Positions 8,838 through 17,753 of a stretch of 64,000 nucleotides of DNA are shown here, piece after piece (within the stretch, counting starts at the first letter, position 1; each line of letters opens with the position of its first letter). Under the pieces are notes generated by a model that saw nothing but the letters and a program-made list of their open reading frames with translations, ran no database searches and had not been told where the DNA came from. The DNA is taken from assembly GCA_016717165.1 (NCBI GenBank), contig JADKGA010000002.1, positions 868,001 through 932,000 of the forward strand, given 5' to 3'. The position numbers were made by a program, and so were the translations under genes. This DNA comes from Candidatus Lutibacillus vidarii (lineage in GTDB: Bacteria > Actinomycetota > Actinomycetes > Actinomycetales > Dermatophilaceae).

Positions 8838-8916
8838 CGCCGCCGAGACCCAGCGTGGTCCAGGAACCCGGGGCGTAGGCTCGGCTCGTCAGTGACCCGG
8901 GTCGAGGGAAGGTCGG

Positions 8917-10008
8917 ATGCGCGAGTACGTCCTGGTGTGCGTGGTCGCGGCCGTCTTCACCTACCTCGTCACCCCGCTCGTGCGGGCAGTGGCCGTGGCG
9001 GTGGGGGCCTTCACCCCGGTTCGTGACCGGGATGTCCACGCCGAGCCGATCCCGCGTCTTGGGGGAGTCGCGATCTTCCTCGGTTTCGTCGGGGCCAGCG
9101 CGGTGGCCTACCACCTTCCGTACCTCCATGCGGCATTCACGACCGGCGAGCTTAAAGGGGTGCTCATCGGAGGGGCCATCGTTTGCGCACTCGGTGCGGT
9201 CGACGACATCCACGAGCTCGACTGGCTGACCAAGCTCACCGGTCAGGTGCTCGCCGCCGGGGTCCTCGCGTACCAAGGGGTCCAGCTGCTCTCGGTGCCG
9301 ATCTTCGGCGTGACCGTCCTGCCCCGGCCGGTGCTCATCGCCATCACGGTCTTCATCGTCCTGGCCACAGCGAACGCGGTGAACTTCATCGACGGGCTCG
9401 ACGGTCTGGCCGCCGGGCTGGTGGCGATCGCCAGCCTCGCCTTCTTCGCGTACTCCTACCTGCTGGCCCGCTCCTACGACCCGGGCAGCCTGTTCACCGC
9501 GTCCACCTTCATCTGCGCGGCCGCGCTCGGGTGCTGCCTCGGCTTCCTCCCGCACAACTTTCACCCCGCCCGGCTGTTCATGGGCGATGCGGGCGCGCTG
9601 CTGCTCGGTCTGCTCCTCGCCGCGGCGACGATCTCGATGACCGGCAATGTCGACCCGGGGCAGGTGAGCTCGGACCAGCTGACCGCGACGGTCCTGCCGC
9701 TGGTCGCCCCGATGGCGGTGCTCCTGCTGCCCTTCCTCGACCTTGTCCTGTCCATCGTCCGGCGCCTGCGGAAGGGGATGCGTCCCTGGCACGCCGACGC
9801 CGGGCACCTCCACCACAAGATGATGCAGATCGGGCACGGGCACCGGGGCGCGGTCCTCATCCTCTACCTGTGGGGTGCGGTGGTCGCGCTCGGTTCGGTC
9901 TCCTTCGCGTATGTCGGCCGGCTGCTCGCCGGGGCCCTCGTCGTCGGGGCGGCCCTGGTCGCGGCGGTCGTCACCTGGTGGGTTCCGAGGCGGCATACCG
10001 GTTTGTGA
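8917..10008 (+). CDS. wecA: Undecaprenyl-phosphate sugar-1-phosphate transferase (WecA/TagO family)
   Basis: Polytopic membrane enzyme that transfers a HexNAc-1-phosphate (usually GlcNAc-1-P) from a UDP-sugar to a polyprenyl phosphate, the first step of cell-envelope glycan assembly (arabinogalactan linker in mycobacteria, teichoic or other wall polymers elsewhere). Diagnostic motifs are the Asp pair region GAVDDIHELDW, NFIDGLDGLAAG, FMGDAGALLLG and the cytoplasmic DAGHLHHKMM His motif. About 10 to 11 membrane segments in 363 residues. A TAGGCT -10 candidate is at 8877-8882. Its position just upstream of the atp genes matches mycobacterial Rv1302. Substrate identity is inferred from family only. 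Confidence 0.92.
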   Translation: MREYVLVCVVAAVFTYLVTPLVRAVAVAVGAFTPVRDRDVHAEPIPRLGGVAIFLGFVGASAVAYHLPYLHAAFTTGELKGVLIGGAIVCALGAVDDIHELDWLTKLTGQVLAAGVLAYQGVQLLSVPIFGVTVLPRPVLIAITVFIVLATANAVNFIDGLDGLAAGLVAIASLAFFAYSYLLARSYDPGSLFTASTFICAAALGCCLGFLPHNFHPARLFMGDAGALLLGLLLAAATISMTGNVDPGQVSSDQLTATVLPLVAPMAVLLLPFLDLVLSIVRRLRKGMRPWHADAGHLHHKMMQIGHGHRGAVLILYLWGAVVALGSVSFAYVGRLLAGALVVGAALVAAVVTWWVPRRHTGL

Positions 10009-10019
10009 TAACTTTCACA
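10004..10019 (+). promoter_or_regulatory. CRP/GlxR-type operator upstream of the atp operon
   Basis: TGTGATAACTTTCACA is a perfect TGTGA-N6-TCACA palindrome, the consensus of cAMP-dependent CRP/GlxR regulators. It overlaps the wecA stop codon and lies 48 bp before the first gene of the atp operon. GlxR/Crp control of atp genes has been reported in Corynebacterium and mycobacteria; here it is inferred from the motif. Confidence 0.75.
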
Positions 10020-10066
10020 TGCCCCTTCGGGCCCACTTCCACCCCCCCTCGACAGGGACATCACCC

Positions 10067-10498
10067 GTGACCGCAGCCCACTCCGGACCGACCCGTCCGG
10101 CCGTCCTGCGGGACATGATGCGTGGCGCGCTGCGGCCCTCGGTGGCGACCGGGCTGGTCGCCGTCCTCGTCGCTGCGACGGTGCGCGGACCCCTCGGCGC
10201 AGCCGCTGCGGCCCTCGGATCGGCGGTCGCCCTGGCCTTCTTCTCGGGCGGTCTGTGGGCAATGTCGAAGGTTGTCGGCACCGAGCCGCTCGTCGCCATG
10301 GCGGCTGCGCTGGCGGTGTATTTCGCTCAGATCATCGTCATTGGTGCGCTCATCCTGCTGCTTTACGGCGCACCTTGGCTCGATGGGATGGTTTTCGCGG
10401 CGGCCGTCCTCGCCGTCACCCTGGTCTGGCAGGTGGTCGCGATCCGCGCCTACCGTCGGTCCCGCCAGCCGGTGTATGACGGTGGACATGGCGACTGA
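10067..10498 (+). CDS. Small membrane protein, ATP synthase protein I-like
   Basis: A 143-residue integral membrane protein with four predicted hydrophobic segments (about residues 25-43, 48-66, 79-100 and 105-125), basic near the C-terminus. Size, topology and position immediately before atpB match the UncI/AtpI-like proteins, which assist c-ring assembly, and mycobacterial Rv1303. GTG 10067 (MTAAHSGPTR) is chosen because the frame upstream is unrelated low-complexity sequence and the CRP box is in it; it has no strong ribosome binding site. It overlaps the next gene by 11 bases. Function is inferred from context. Confidence 0.75.
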   Translation: MTAAHSGPTRPAVLRDMMRGALRPSVATGLVAVLVAATVRGPLGAAAAALGSAVALAFFSGGLWAMSKVVGTEPLVAMAAALAVYFAQIIVIGALILLLYGAPWLDGMVFAAAVLAVTLVWQVVAIRAYRRSRQPVYDGGHGD

Positions 10499-10733
10499 CC
10501 CACCCCCGCCGTCGGAGAAGCCACCGTTGACACCTGCCCAGCAGTCGAGACTGGAGGAGTCCCGAATGTGGGACGCCGTGGCCTACCTGCTCGCCGGACA
10601 GATCGGTTTCGGCGGTGCCGGATTCGTCATCGACAAGGTCTTCACCACCGGCTGGGTCACCCTTGTGGGGATGCTCACCGGCATGGCTGTTTCGCTGTAC
10701 GTGGTGTGGTTCCGGTACGGTACGAGTCGATGA
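10488..10733 (+). CDS. AtpZ/AtpI-family protein
   Basis: An 81-residue protein with a Pro-rich N-terminus and two transmembrane hairpin segments (AYLLAGQIGFGGAGFVIDKVF and a GMLTGMAVSLYVVWF helix), the pattern of the small AtpZ/ATPase_gene1 family encoded beside F0 genes and linked to assembly or Mg2+ supply. ATG 10488 is my choice; in-frame ATG 10476 and GTG 10482 are alternatives. It overlaps the preceding membrane protein, supporting coupled expression. Confidence 0.82.
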   Translation: MATDPPPPSEKPPLTPAQQSRLEESRMWDAVAYLLAGQIGFGGAGFVIDKVFTTGWVTLVGMLTGMAVSLYVVWFRYGTSR

Positions 10734-10839
10734 CGATGCGGACGGACGGTGCTCACTGGAGAGCGGCCTGGACTCCGATCGGCGTCACCCGCCCAGGCTC
10801 GTGCGCAAGCCGAAATGAGCAACCGATCGAGGAGATCCC

Positions 10840-11658
10840 GTGAGTTCGGACGTGCTGACCGCACTGGGCGCGCTGGCCGCCTCGGGCAGCGGCGACAGCT
10901 ACGAGACGCCGACACCGGCCGAGTTCTGGTGGCCCTTGTGGGGTGGCTACGACAACCCGTGGGCGTTCACCCGCCCCTCCCTGGTCCTGCTTCTTTCGGT
11001 GGGCCTGATCGCCTGGTGGCTGGTGGCCTCGACGCGCAAGGCCGCGGTCGTCCCGAGCAAGGGGCAGTGGATCACCGAGCAGGTCTACGGGCTGGTCCGC
11101 AACTCGATCGCCAAGGACGTCATCGGCAGCCACGACTTCCTCAAGTTCGTCCCGCTGCTCTTCACGATGTTCACCCTGATCCTCGTCAACAACCTCTTCG
11201 GGATCATCCCGCCGATCCAGTACCCGACGATGAGCCGCATCGGCTTCCCGATGGCGCTGACGTTGATCGTCTACGTCGTCTACCACGTGGTGGGCTTCCG
11301 CAAGCACGGGTTCGCGGGTTACCTCAAGTCGATGATTCCGGGCGGCCTGCCCAAGGCAGTCCTACCGTTCATCTTCGTTCTCGAGTTCATCACGTACTAC
11401 GTGACCCGCCCGCTCTCGCTGTGTCTGCGGTTGTTCGGCAACATGTTCGCCGGCCACCTGCTGCTCCTGCTGTTCATCACCGCCGGCGACTACATGCTGC
11501 TGCACGGCTCGATCGGGATGAAGCTCGTCTCGGTCGGGTCCTACGCCATGGCCTTCGTCATGACCGCCTTCGAGATCCTCGTCGAGTTCCTCCAGGCGTA
11601 CATCTTCACCCTGCTGACCGCTACCTATATCGCCAGCTCGCTGGCCGACGAGCACTGA
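10840..11658 (+). CDS. atpB: ATP synthase F0 subunit a
   Basis: Membrane stator subunit forming the proton half-channels. Contains the essential arginine R197 in LSLCLRLFGNMFAGH and the conserved FEILVEFLQAYIFTLL C-terminal helix. 272 residues, 5-6 membrane helices. GTG start at 10840 is supported by GAGGAG 7 bases upstream. First structural gene of the complete order B-E-F-H-A-G-D-C. Confidence 0.98.
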   Translation: MSSDVLTALGALAASGSGDSYETPTPAEFWWPLWGGYDNPWAFTRPSLVLLLSVGLIAWWLVASTRKAAVVPSKGQWITEQVYGLVRNSIAKDVIGSHDFLKFVPLLFTMFTLILVNNLFGIIPPIQYPTMSRIGFPMALTLIVYVVYHVVGFRKHGFAGYLKSMIPGGLPKAVLPFIFVLEFITYYVTRPLSLCLRLFGNMFAGHLLLLLFITAGDYMLLHGSIGMKLVSVGSYAMAFVMTAFEILVEFLQAYIFTLLTATYIASSLADEH

Positions 11659-11729
11659 CCGTCACACCCAACCCGACCGACTTCCAGCGGCGCCGTGCCA
11701 CTGGGGACAAGAACGAAAGAGGAACACTG

Positions 11730-11945
11730 ATGCTTGGTGGAAACATTGCGATCCTGGGTTACGGCCTCTCCGCCATCGGCCCTGGCATCGGCATCGGCCT
11801 GATCTTCGCCGCGTACATCAACGGTGCGGCGCGTCAGCCCGAGGCTCGCGGCATGCTCCAGTCGATCGCCATCCTGGGCTTCGTCCTCGCCGAGGCGCTT
11901 GCCATCTTCGGTCTGGTGCTCGCGTTCGTCTTCAAGGCAGCCTGA
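11730..11945 (+). CDS. atpE: ATP synthase F0 subunit c
   Basis: Rotor-ring proteolipid, 71 residues in two helices joined by the ARQPEA loop. The ion-binding carboxylate is E55 (GFVLAEALAIFG), and the Gln/Ser/Thr pattern of sodium-binding c subunits is absent, so proton coupling is expected. ATG 11730 follows AGAGGA. Confidence 0.98.
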   Translation: MLGGNIAILGYGLSAIGPGIGIGLIFAAYINGAARQPEARGMLQSIAILGFVLAEALAIFGLVLAFVFKAA

Positions 11946-11986
11946 CCCACCGCGCCGTCTAGGGCGCCGAGAACGAGGAGTATGTC

Positions 11987-12595
11987 GTGCAGCTCATGGC
12001 CACGACCGTGATCGGGCGACTGGTGTCCGAGGGTGAGACCACGCCGGCCCAGGGTCTGCCGATCCTGCCCAACATCGGCGAGCTCATCGTCGGCTTCATC
12101 GCCTTCGCGATCCTGTTCGTCATCGTGTGGAAGAAGGTCGTCCCCAACCTGGAGAAGGCCTTCGCCGAGCGAGCGGCGGCGATCGAGGGCGGCATCCGCA
12201 ATGCGGAGGAGGCCCAGGCCCAGGCGGCGGCCGCGCTGGAGCAGTACCAGGCGCAGCTGCGCGAGGCCCGGACCGAGGCGGCCAAGATCCGCGACGAGGC
12301 CAAGGAGCAAGGCTCGGCGATCATCGCCGAGATGCGCGAGCAGGCCCAGGCCGAGGCGAACCGGATCACCGAGACGGCGCACAAGCAGATCGACGCCGAG
12401 CGCCGCCAGGCGGTCGTGTCGCTGCGCGGTGAGGTGGGTCGCCTCTCGACCGACCTCGCGAGCCGTATCGTCGGGGAGTCGCTGCACGACGAGGTCCGTC
12501 AGAAGGGCCTGGTCGAACGCTTCCTCGCCGAGCTGGAGTCCGGGGCGATCCGCCCGGAGAAGGTCGGGACCGACTCCGCGGGGGCAGGCGCCTGA
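11987..12595 (+). CDS. atpF: ATP synthase F0 subunit b
   Basis: Peripheral stalk subunit: one N-terminal membrane helix (ELIVGFIAFAILFVIVW) and a long charged coiled coil (about residues 55-170). GAGGAG lies upstream of both GTG 11987 and an in-frame ATG at 11996; I use 11987, giving 202 residues. The stop overlaps the atpH start by one base (TGATG). Confidence 0.96.
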   Translation: MQLMATTVIGRLVSEGETTPAQGLPILPNIGELIVGFIAFAILFVIVWKKVVPNLEKAFAERAAAIEGGIRNAEEAQAQAAAALEQYQAQLREARTEAAKIRDEAKEQGSAIIAEMREQAQAEANRITETAHKQIDAERRQAVVSLRGEVGRLSTDLASRIVGESLHDEVRQKGLVERFLAELESGAIRPEKVGTDSAGAGA

Positions 12596-13407
12596 TGCAA
12601 GGGTCGTCACGCGGCGCCCTCGCCGCTTCGCAGCAGGCCCTCGAGGCCGCCCTGCGCGACGGCGCGGACGGCACCGTTCTCGGTGACGAGCTGTTCGCCG
12701 TCGACGCGGCGCTGGAGTCCAGCGCCGCGCTGCGGCGGGCCGTCGCCGACCCCTCTCGGGACGGGACCGCTAAGGCGGCCCTGGCCGACCGTTTGTTCGG
12801 TGCCCGGGTCGGGGCCGCCGCGCTCAAGGTCGTCTCGACCATCGTCCAGCAGCGCTGGGCCTCGGAGCGCGATCTCACCGACACGGTCGAGAGCCTTGCC
12901 GTCCAGGCGGTCCTTGCCGTGGCCGAGCGGGGCGGCCGTGCCGACCGGGTCGAGGACGAGCTCTTCCGGTTCGAGCGCCTCGTCGCCGCCACGCCGCAGC
13001 TGCGTGACGTCCTCACCGACCGGACCGTCCCTGGAGCGGCCAAGGCCGAGGTCGTCGCCACCCTGCTCGACGCAAAGGCAGCCCCCGAGACGCTGCGCCT
13101 GGCCCGCCAGGCCGTTCTCGCCCCCCGCGGACGTCGGTTCAGCGCGGTGGTCGAGGAGTACCTCGACATCGCCTCGACCCGTCGGGCCCAGCTCACCGCC
13201 ACGGTGACCAGCGCGGTCGACCTCGACCCGCAGCAGCGCGACCGCATGGCCGCGGCGCTGGGCTCCATCTACGGCCGCACCATCCACCTCAACACCGTCG
13301 TCGATGCGTCGGTGATCGGGGGCATCCGGGTCCAGATCGGCGACGAGGTCGTCGACGGCACGGTCCTTCGAAAGCTCGACTCCGCCCGACGCCACATGGG
13401 CGCCTGA
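12595..13407 (+). CDS. atpH: ATP synthase F1 subunit delta
   Basis: Links the peripheral stalk to the top of F1. At 270 residues it is the long actinobacterial form (about 180 in E. coli). The conserved C-terminal signature is IGGIRVQIGDEVVDGTVLRKLDSARR. Coupled to atpF by a one-base overlap. Confidence 0.96.
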   Translation: MQGSSRGALAASQQALEAALRDGADGTVLGDELFAVDAALESSAALRRAVADPSRDGTAKAALADRLFGARVGAAALKVVSTIVQQRWASERDLTDTVESLAVQAVLAVAERGGRADRVEDELFRFERLVAATPQLRDVLTDRTVPGAAKAEVVATLLDAKAAPETLRLARQAVLAPRGRRFSAVVEEYLDIASTRRAQLTATVTSAVDLDPQQRDRMAAALGSIYGRTIHLNTVVDASVIGGIRVQIGDEVVDGTVLRKLDSARRHMGA

Positions 13408-13451
13408 CCACCCACCGACATACGCAGATCGCTAGAGGAGAAGGAATCACG

Positions 13452-15086
13452 ATGACGGAGCTTTCGATCCGTCCGGAGGAGATCCGGGACGCGCTGGACT
13501 CGTTCGTACAGTCCTACGACCCCGGCACCGCCTCACGCGAAGAGGTCGGTCGGGTCATCGACGCTGCGGACGGCATCGCTCACGTCGAGGGGCTGCCCTC
13601 GGCGATGACCAACGAGCTGCTCCAGTTCGCCGACGGGACTCAGGGCATCGCCTTGAACCTCGACGTCCACGACATCGGCGTCGTCGTCCTGGGTGACTTC
13701 GCCGGCATCGAGGAGGGCCAAGAGGTCAAGCGCACCGGCGAGGTCCTCTCCGTGCCGGTGGGCGACGCCTTCCTCGGCCGGGTCATCGACCCGCTGGGCA
13801 ACCCGATCGACGGTCTCGGCGAGATCGTTGCCGAGGGTCGCCGGGCGCTCGAGCTCCAGGCCCCCACCGTCGTCCAGCGCCGCTCGGTCCACGAGCCGCT
13901 GCAGACCGGCCTCAAGGCCGTTGACGCGATGACCCCGGTCGGCCGCGGCCAGCGGCAGCTCATCATCGGCGACCGCCAGACCGGCAAGACGACCGTCGCG
14001 GTCGACACGATCATCAACCAGAAGGCTAACTGGGACTCCGGCGACCCGGTCAAGCAGGTCCGCTGCATCTACGTCGCGATCGGTCAGAAGGGCTCGACGA
14101 TCGCGGCCGTCCGCGGCACCCTCGAGGAGGCCGGCGCGCTGGCCTACACGACCATCGTCGCCGCCCCCGCCTCCGACGCGGCCGGCTTCAAGTACCTCGC
14201 GCCATACACCGGCTCGGCCATCGGCCAGCACTGGATGTATGCCGGCAAGCACGTTCTCATCGTCTTCGACGACCTGTCCAAGCAGGCCGAGGCCTACCGC
14301 GCGGTGTCGCTGCTGCTGCGTCGCCCGCCCGGCCGCGAGGCCTACCCCGGTGACGTCTTCTACCTGCACAGTCGGCTGCTGGAGCGCTGCGCGAAGCTCT
14401 CCGACGACATGGGCGCGGGCTCGATGACCGGTCTGCCGATCATCGAGACCAAGGCCGGCGACGTCTCGGCCTATATCCCGACGAACGTCATCTCGATCAC
14501 GGACGGGCAGATCTACCTCCAGTCCGACCTGTTCAACTCCAACGTCCGCCCCGCCATCGACGTGGGTATCTCGGTCTCCCGGGTCGGCGGCTCGGCGCAG
14601 ATCAAGGCGATGAAGGATGTCGCCGGCCGGCTGAAGATCGACCTGGCCCAGTTCCGCGCCATGGAGGCCTTCGCGATGTTCGCCTCCGACCTCGACCCGG
14701 CCTCGCGAGCCCAGCTGGCCCGCGGCGCCCGGCTCGTCGAGCTGCTCAAGCAGAAGCAGTCCAGCCCGTACCCGGTCGAGGACCAGGTGGTCTCGATCTG
14801 GGCCGGCACGACCGGCCAGCTCGACGATATCGAGGTCAGCGACATCCGGCGGTTCGAGAGCGAGTTCCTCGACCTGCTTCGGCGCAGCCACCCCCAGGTC
14901 CTCGCGAGCATCCGCGACACGCACAAGCTCGACGACGACACCCGCGCCTCGCTGACCAAGGCGGTCACCGAGCTCAAGGGCTACTTCTCCGGTGGTGCGG
15001 GCGGCGTTGCGGTTGGCACCGAGGAGTTCGAGGAGATCGACGCGGCGCACATCGACCAGGCCAAGATCGTCAAGGCGAACCGCTGA
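13452..15086 (+). CDS. atpA: ATP synthase F1 subunit alpha
   Basis: Non-catalytic nucleotide-binding subunit of F1. Walker A GDRQTGKT is at about residues 173-180; PAIDVGISVSRVGGSAQ is the ATPase alpha/beta signature. 544 residues, with the C-terminal extension (residues about 515-544) common in Actinobacteria. AGAGGAGAAGG ribosome binding site upstream of ATG 13452. Confidence 0.98.
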   Translation: MTELSIRPEEIRDALDSFVQSYDPGTASREEVGRVIDAADGIAHVEGLPSAMTNELLQFADGTQGIALNLDVHDIGVVVLGDFAGIEEGQEVKRTGEVLSVPVGDAFLGRVIDPLGNPIDGLGEIVAEGRRALELQAPTVVQRRSVHEPLQTGLKAVDAMTPVGRGQRQLIIGDRQTGKTTVAVDTIINQKANWDSGDPVKQVRCIYVAIGQKGSTIAAVRGTLEEAGALAYTTIVAAPASDAAGFKYLAPYTGSAIGQHWMYAGKHVLIVFDDLSKQAEAYRAVSLLLRRPPGREAYPGDVFYLHSRLLERCAKLSDDMGAGSMTGLPIIETKAGDVSAYIPTNVISITDGQIYLQSDLFNSNVRPAIDVGISVSRVGGSAQIKAMKDVAGRLKIDLAQFRAMEAFAMFASDLDPASRAQLARGARLVELLKQKQSSPYPVEDQVVSIWAGTTGQLDDIEVSDIRRFESEFLDLLRRSHPQVLASIRDTHKLDDDTRASLTKAVTELKGYFSGGAGGVAVGTEEFEEIDAAHIDQAKIVKANR

Positions 15087-15130
15087 GCGGTCGCTGACGA
15101 CCAGACTTCGAGCTAGAGGAAGGCAGGCAT

Positions 15131-16060
15131 ATGGGAGCGCAGATGCGGGTGTACCGCCAGCGCATCCGGTCGGTCAAGGCCACCCAGAAGATCACCAACG
15201 CGATGGAGCTCATCGCGGCCTCCCGGGTGGTCCGGGCCCGCCAGCGGGTGCTCGCCTCGGCGCCATACACCCACGCGCTCACCGGGGCCGTCTCGGCGGT
15301 CGCCGGGCACTCGCACGAGCGTCACCCGCTGACGACGGAGAAGGGGGAGCGCACCGTTGCCGGTGTGGTCATCCTCACCAGCGACCGGGGTTTGGCCGGG
15401 GCCTACTCGGTCAACGTCCTCAAGCAGGCCAACGAGCTGATCGAGAAGCTCAAGGGCGAGGGCAAGTCGGTCAGGGCCTACCTCGTGGGCCGGAAGGCGA
15501 TCGGGTACTACAAGTTCCGCGACCGTGAGTACGTCGACTCGTGGGAGGGCTTCACCGACTCCCCGACCTTCGCCCACGCCCAGGAGATCGGGGATCGGGT
15601 CATCGCGGACTTCCTCGACGACTCGCAGGGCGCGGCGGACGAGATCCACGTCGTGTACACCCGGTTCAAGACGATGGTGACCCAGGAGGCCCGGGTCCTG
15701 CGGCTGCTGCCGCTGGAGGTCGTCGACGCCGACGACGCCATCGCCACCGAGGAGGGCTATATCGCCGCCGAGGCCCCGGGGGAGCTGCTCCCGTTGTACA
15801 CCTTCGAGCCCAGCCCGGAGGTCGTCCTCGACGCCCTCCTCCCGCGGTATGTCGCCAACCGCATCTACACCTGTCTGCTCGGGTCGGCGGCCTCTGAGCT
15901 CGCGGCGCGCCAGCGGGCGATGAAGTCGGCCACCGACAACGCCGGCGAGCTCATCAAGAAGTACACCCGGATGGCCAACCAGGCCCGCCAGGCCGAGATC
16001 ACACAAGAGATCAGCGAGATCGTTGGCGGCGCCAACGCGCTCGCCGAGTCGACGAACTGA
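15131..16060 (+). CDS. atpG: ATP synthase F1 subunit gamma
   Basis: Central rotor shaft of F1. N-terminal helix (MRVYRQRIRSVKATQKITNAMELIAASR) and C-terminal helix (MKSATDNAGELIKKYTRMANQARQAEITQEISEIVGGANAL, given in part) are canonical. 309 residues. A region around residues 60-75 (HSHERHPLTTEKGER) may carry the short actinobacterial gamma insertion; alignment would be needed to be sure. Confidence 0.97.
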   Translation: MGAQMRVYRQRIRSVKATQKITNAMELIAASRVVRARQRVLASAPYTHALTGAVSAVAGHSHERHPLTTEKGERTVAGVVILTSDRGLAGAYSVNVLKQANELIEKLKGEGKSVRAYLVGRKAIGYYKFRDREYVDSWEGFTDSPTFAHAQEIGDRVIADFLDDSQGAADEIHVVYTRFKTMVTQEARVLRLLPLEVVDADDAIATEEGYIAAEAPGELLPLYTFEPSPEVVLDALLPRYVANRIYTCLLGSAASELAARQRAMKSATDNAGELIKKYTRMANQARQAEITQEISEIVGGANALAESTN

Positions 16061-16087
16061 AGCGCCCAGGAGAAGGACGAAGACCAC

Positions 16088-17548
16088 ATGACTGCCACCG
16101 TCAGCGAAGTGACCCAGGGCGCCCCCAGCGAGGGCGGCGTCGGCCGGATCTCGCGGATCACCGGCCCCGTCGTCGACATCGAGTTCCCCGTCGACGCGAT
16201 GCCGCACCAGTACAACCTGCTCGAGACGGAGGTGACCCTGGCCGGCGAGACCAAGCCGTTGCGCCTCGAGGTTGCCCAGCACATCGGCGACAACATGGTC
16301 CGCGCGATCTCGCTGCAGCCGACGGACGGCCTGGTCCGCGGTCAGAGCGTGCAGGACACCGGCGGGCCGATCTCGGTCCCGGTCGGCGATGTCACCCTCG
16401 GGCACGTCTTCAACACCACCGGCGACTGCCTCAACCTCAAGGAGGGGGAGAAGCTGGAGATCACCGAGCGCTGGGGCATTCACCGTTCGGCTCCGGCCTT
16501 CGACCAGCTCGAGTCCAAGACGGTCATGTTCGAGACCGGCCTGAAGGTCATCGACCTGCTCACCCCGTACGTCCAGGGCGGCAAGATCGGCCTGTTCGGC
16601 GGTGCGGGCGTCGGCAAGACGGTCCTCATCCAGGAGATGATCGCCCGAGTCGCCCGTGACCATGGTGGTGTCTCGGTCTTCGCCGGCGTCGGCGAGCGGA
16701 CCCGTGAGGGCAACGACCTCATCCACGAGATGACCGACACCGGCGTCATCGGCCAGACGGCGCTCGTCTTCGGCCAGATGGACGAGCCGCCGGGCACCCG
16801 GCTGCGGGTGGCCCTGTCGGCGCTGACGATGGCGGAGTACTTCCGCGATGTCCAGAAGCAGGACGTGCTCCTCTTCATCGACAACATCTTCCGGTTCACC
16901 CAGGCCGGCTCCGAGGTCTCCACCCTGCTCGGCCGTATGCCGTCCGCGGTGGGCTACCAGCCGACCCTCGCCGACGAGATGGGTGTCCTCCAGGAGCGGA
17001 TCACCTCGACCCGTGGTCACTCGATCACCTCGATGCAGGCCATCTACGTGCCGGCCGACGACTACACCGACCCGGCACCGGCGACGACCTTCGCCCACCT
17101 CGACGCGACGACCGAGCTGTCCCGTGAGATCGCCTCGCTCGGCATCTACCCGGCCGTGGACCCGCTGTCCTCGACCAGCCGGATCCTCGACCCGCGGTAC
17201 ATCTCGCAGGCGCACTACGACACCGCGGTCCGGGTCAAGCAGATCCTCCAGCGCAACAAGGAGCTGCAGGACATCATCGCGATCCTCGGCATCGACGAGC
17301 TCTCCGAGGAGGACAAGATCCTCGTCGCCCGGGCCCGCCGGATCCAGCGCTTCCTGTCGCAGAACACCTATGCGGCAACCCAGTTCACCGGCATCGAGGG
17401 CTCCACCGTGCCGCTGAGCGACACCATCGAGGCCTTCACGAAGATCTGCGACGGCGAGTACGACCACGTCGCCGAGCAGGCCTTCTTCATGTGCGGAGGT
17501 CTCGACGACGTCGAGCGCCAGTGGGCGGAGATCCAGAAGAACCTCTGA
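16088..17548 (+). CDS. atpD: ATP synthase F1 subunit beta
   Basis: Catalytic subunit of F1. Walker A GGAGVGKT at about residues 171-178, catalytic GERTREGND segment, ATPase signature PAVDPLSSTSR and the DELSEED motif in the C-terminal domain. 486 residues. AGGAGAAGGA precedes the ATG. The downstream spacer to atpC is unusually long and structured. Confidence 0.98.
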   Translation: MTATVSEVTQGAPSEGGVGRISRITGPVVDIEFPVDAMPHQYNLLETEVTLAGETKPLRLEVAQHIGDNMVRAISLQPTDGLVRGQSVQDTGGPISVPVGDVTLGHVFNTTGDCLNLKEGEKLEITERWGIHRSAPAFDQLESKTVMFETGLKVIDLLTPYVQGGKIGLFGGAGVGKTVLIQEMIARVARDHGGVSVFAGVGERTREGNDLIHEMTDTGVIGQTALVFGQMDEPPGTRLRVALSALTMAEYFRDVQKQDVLLFIDNIFRFTQAGSEVSTLLGRMPSAVGYQPTLADEMGVLQERITSTRGHSITSMQAIYVPADDYTDPAPATTFAHLDATTELSREIASLGIYPAVDPLSSTSRILDPRYISQAHYDTAVRVKQILQRNKELQDIIAILGIDELSEEDKILVARARRIQRFLSQNTYAATQFTGIEGSTVPLSDTIEAFTKICDGEYDHVAEQAFFMCGGLDDVERQWAEIQKNL

Positions 17549-17554
17549 CCGCGA

Positions 17555-17670
17555 GGCCCTGTCTGGCAGGGCCCCGCAGCTGCCGAACGGCCGACCATCC
17601 TCAGCGGTGGTCGGCCGTTCGGCGTCCGGAGCGACCGCTCGACCGCTCGACCGGGCAAGCGAGCCCGGTC
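17555..17670 (+). terminator. Three consecutive hairpins between atpD and atpC
   Basis: Hairpin 1: GGCCCTG/CAGGGCC at 17555-17573. Hairpin 2: a perfect 16-bp arm GCCGAACGGCCGACCA (17582-17597) with its complement at 17608-17623 and a 10-base loop. Hairpin 3: GACCGGGC/GCCCGGTC at 17649-17670. None has a U tract, so hairpin 2 could be a U-less terminator, an attenuator or a processing/stability element that lowers atpC expression relative to atpD. Confidence 0.6.
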
Positions 17671-17707
17671 ACACCCACGGCGGCGGTTCGGGCCGAGATG
17701 ACCACGG

Positions 17708-17713
17708 TAGACT
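17708..17713 (+). promoter_or_regulatory. Candidate -10 box upstream of atpC
   Basis: TAGACT fits the actinobacterial -10 consensus and lies 40 bases before the atpC start, downstream of the three hairpins. GTTCGG at 17686-17691 is a weak -35 with 16-bp spacing. It would allow separate transcription of atpC. Confidence 0.35.
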
Positions 17714-17753
17714 GCCGGTACAACATCTGCGTCAGCGTCGGAAAGGCATCGTG

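Noticed and set aside
15113..17467. 784-codon open frame antisense to atpG and atpD
   Set aside because: A shadow of GC3-rich coding sequence; its translation is Arg/Asp/Val-rich without any domain and the sense genes are certain. The same applies to long antisense frames under atpA (13533-15050) and glgP (60872-63577).
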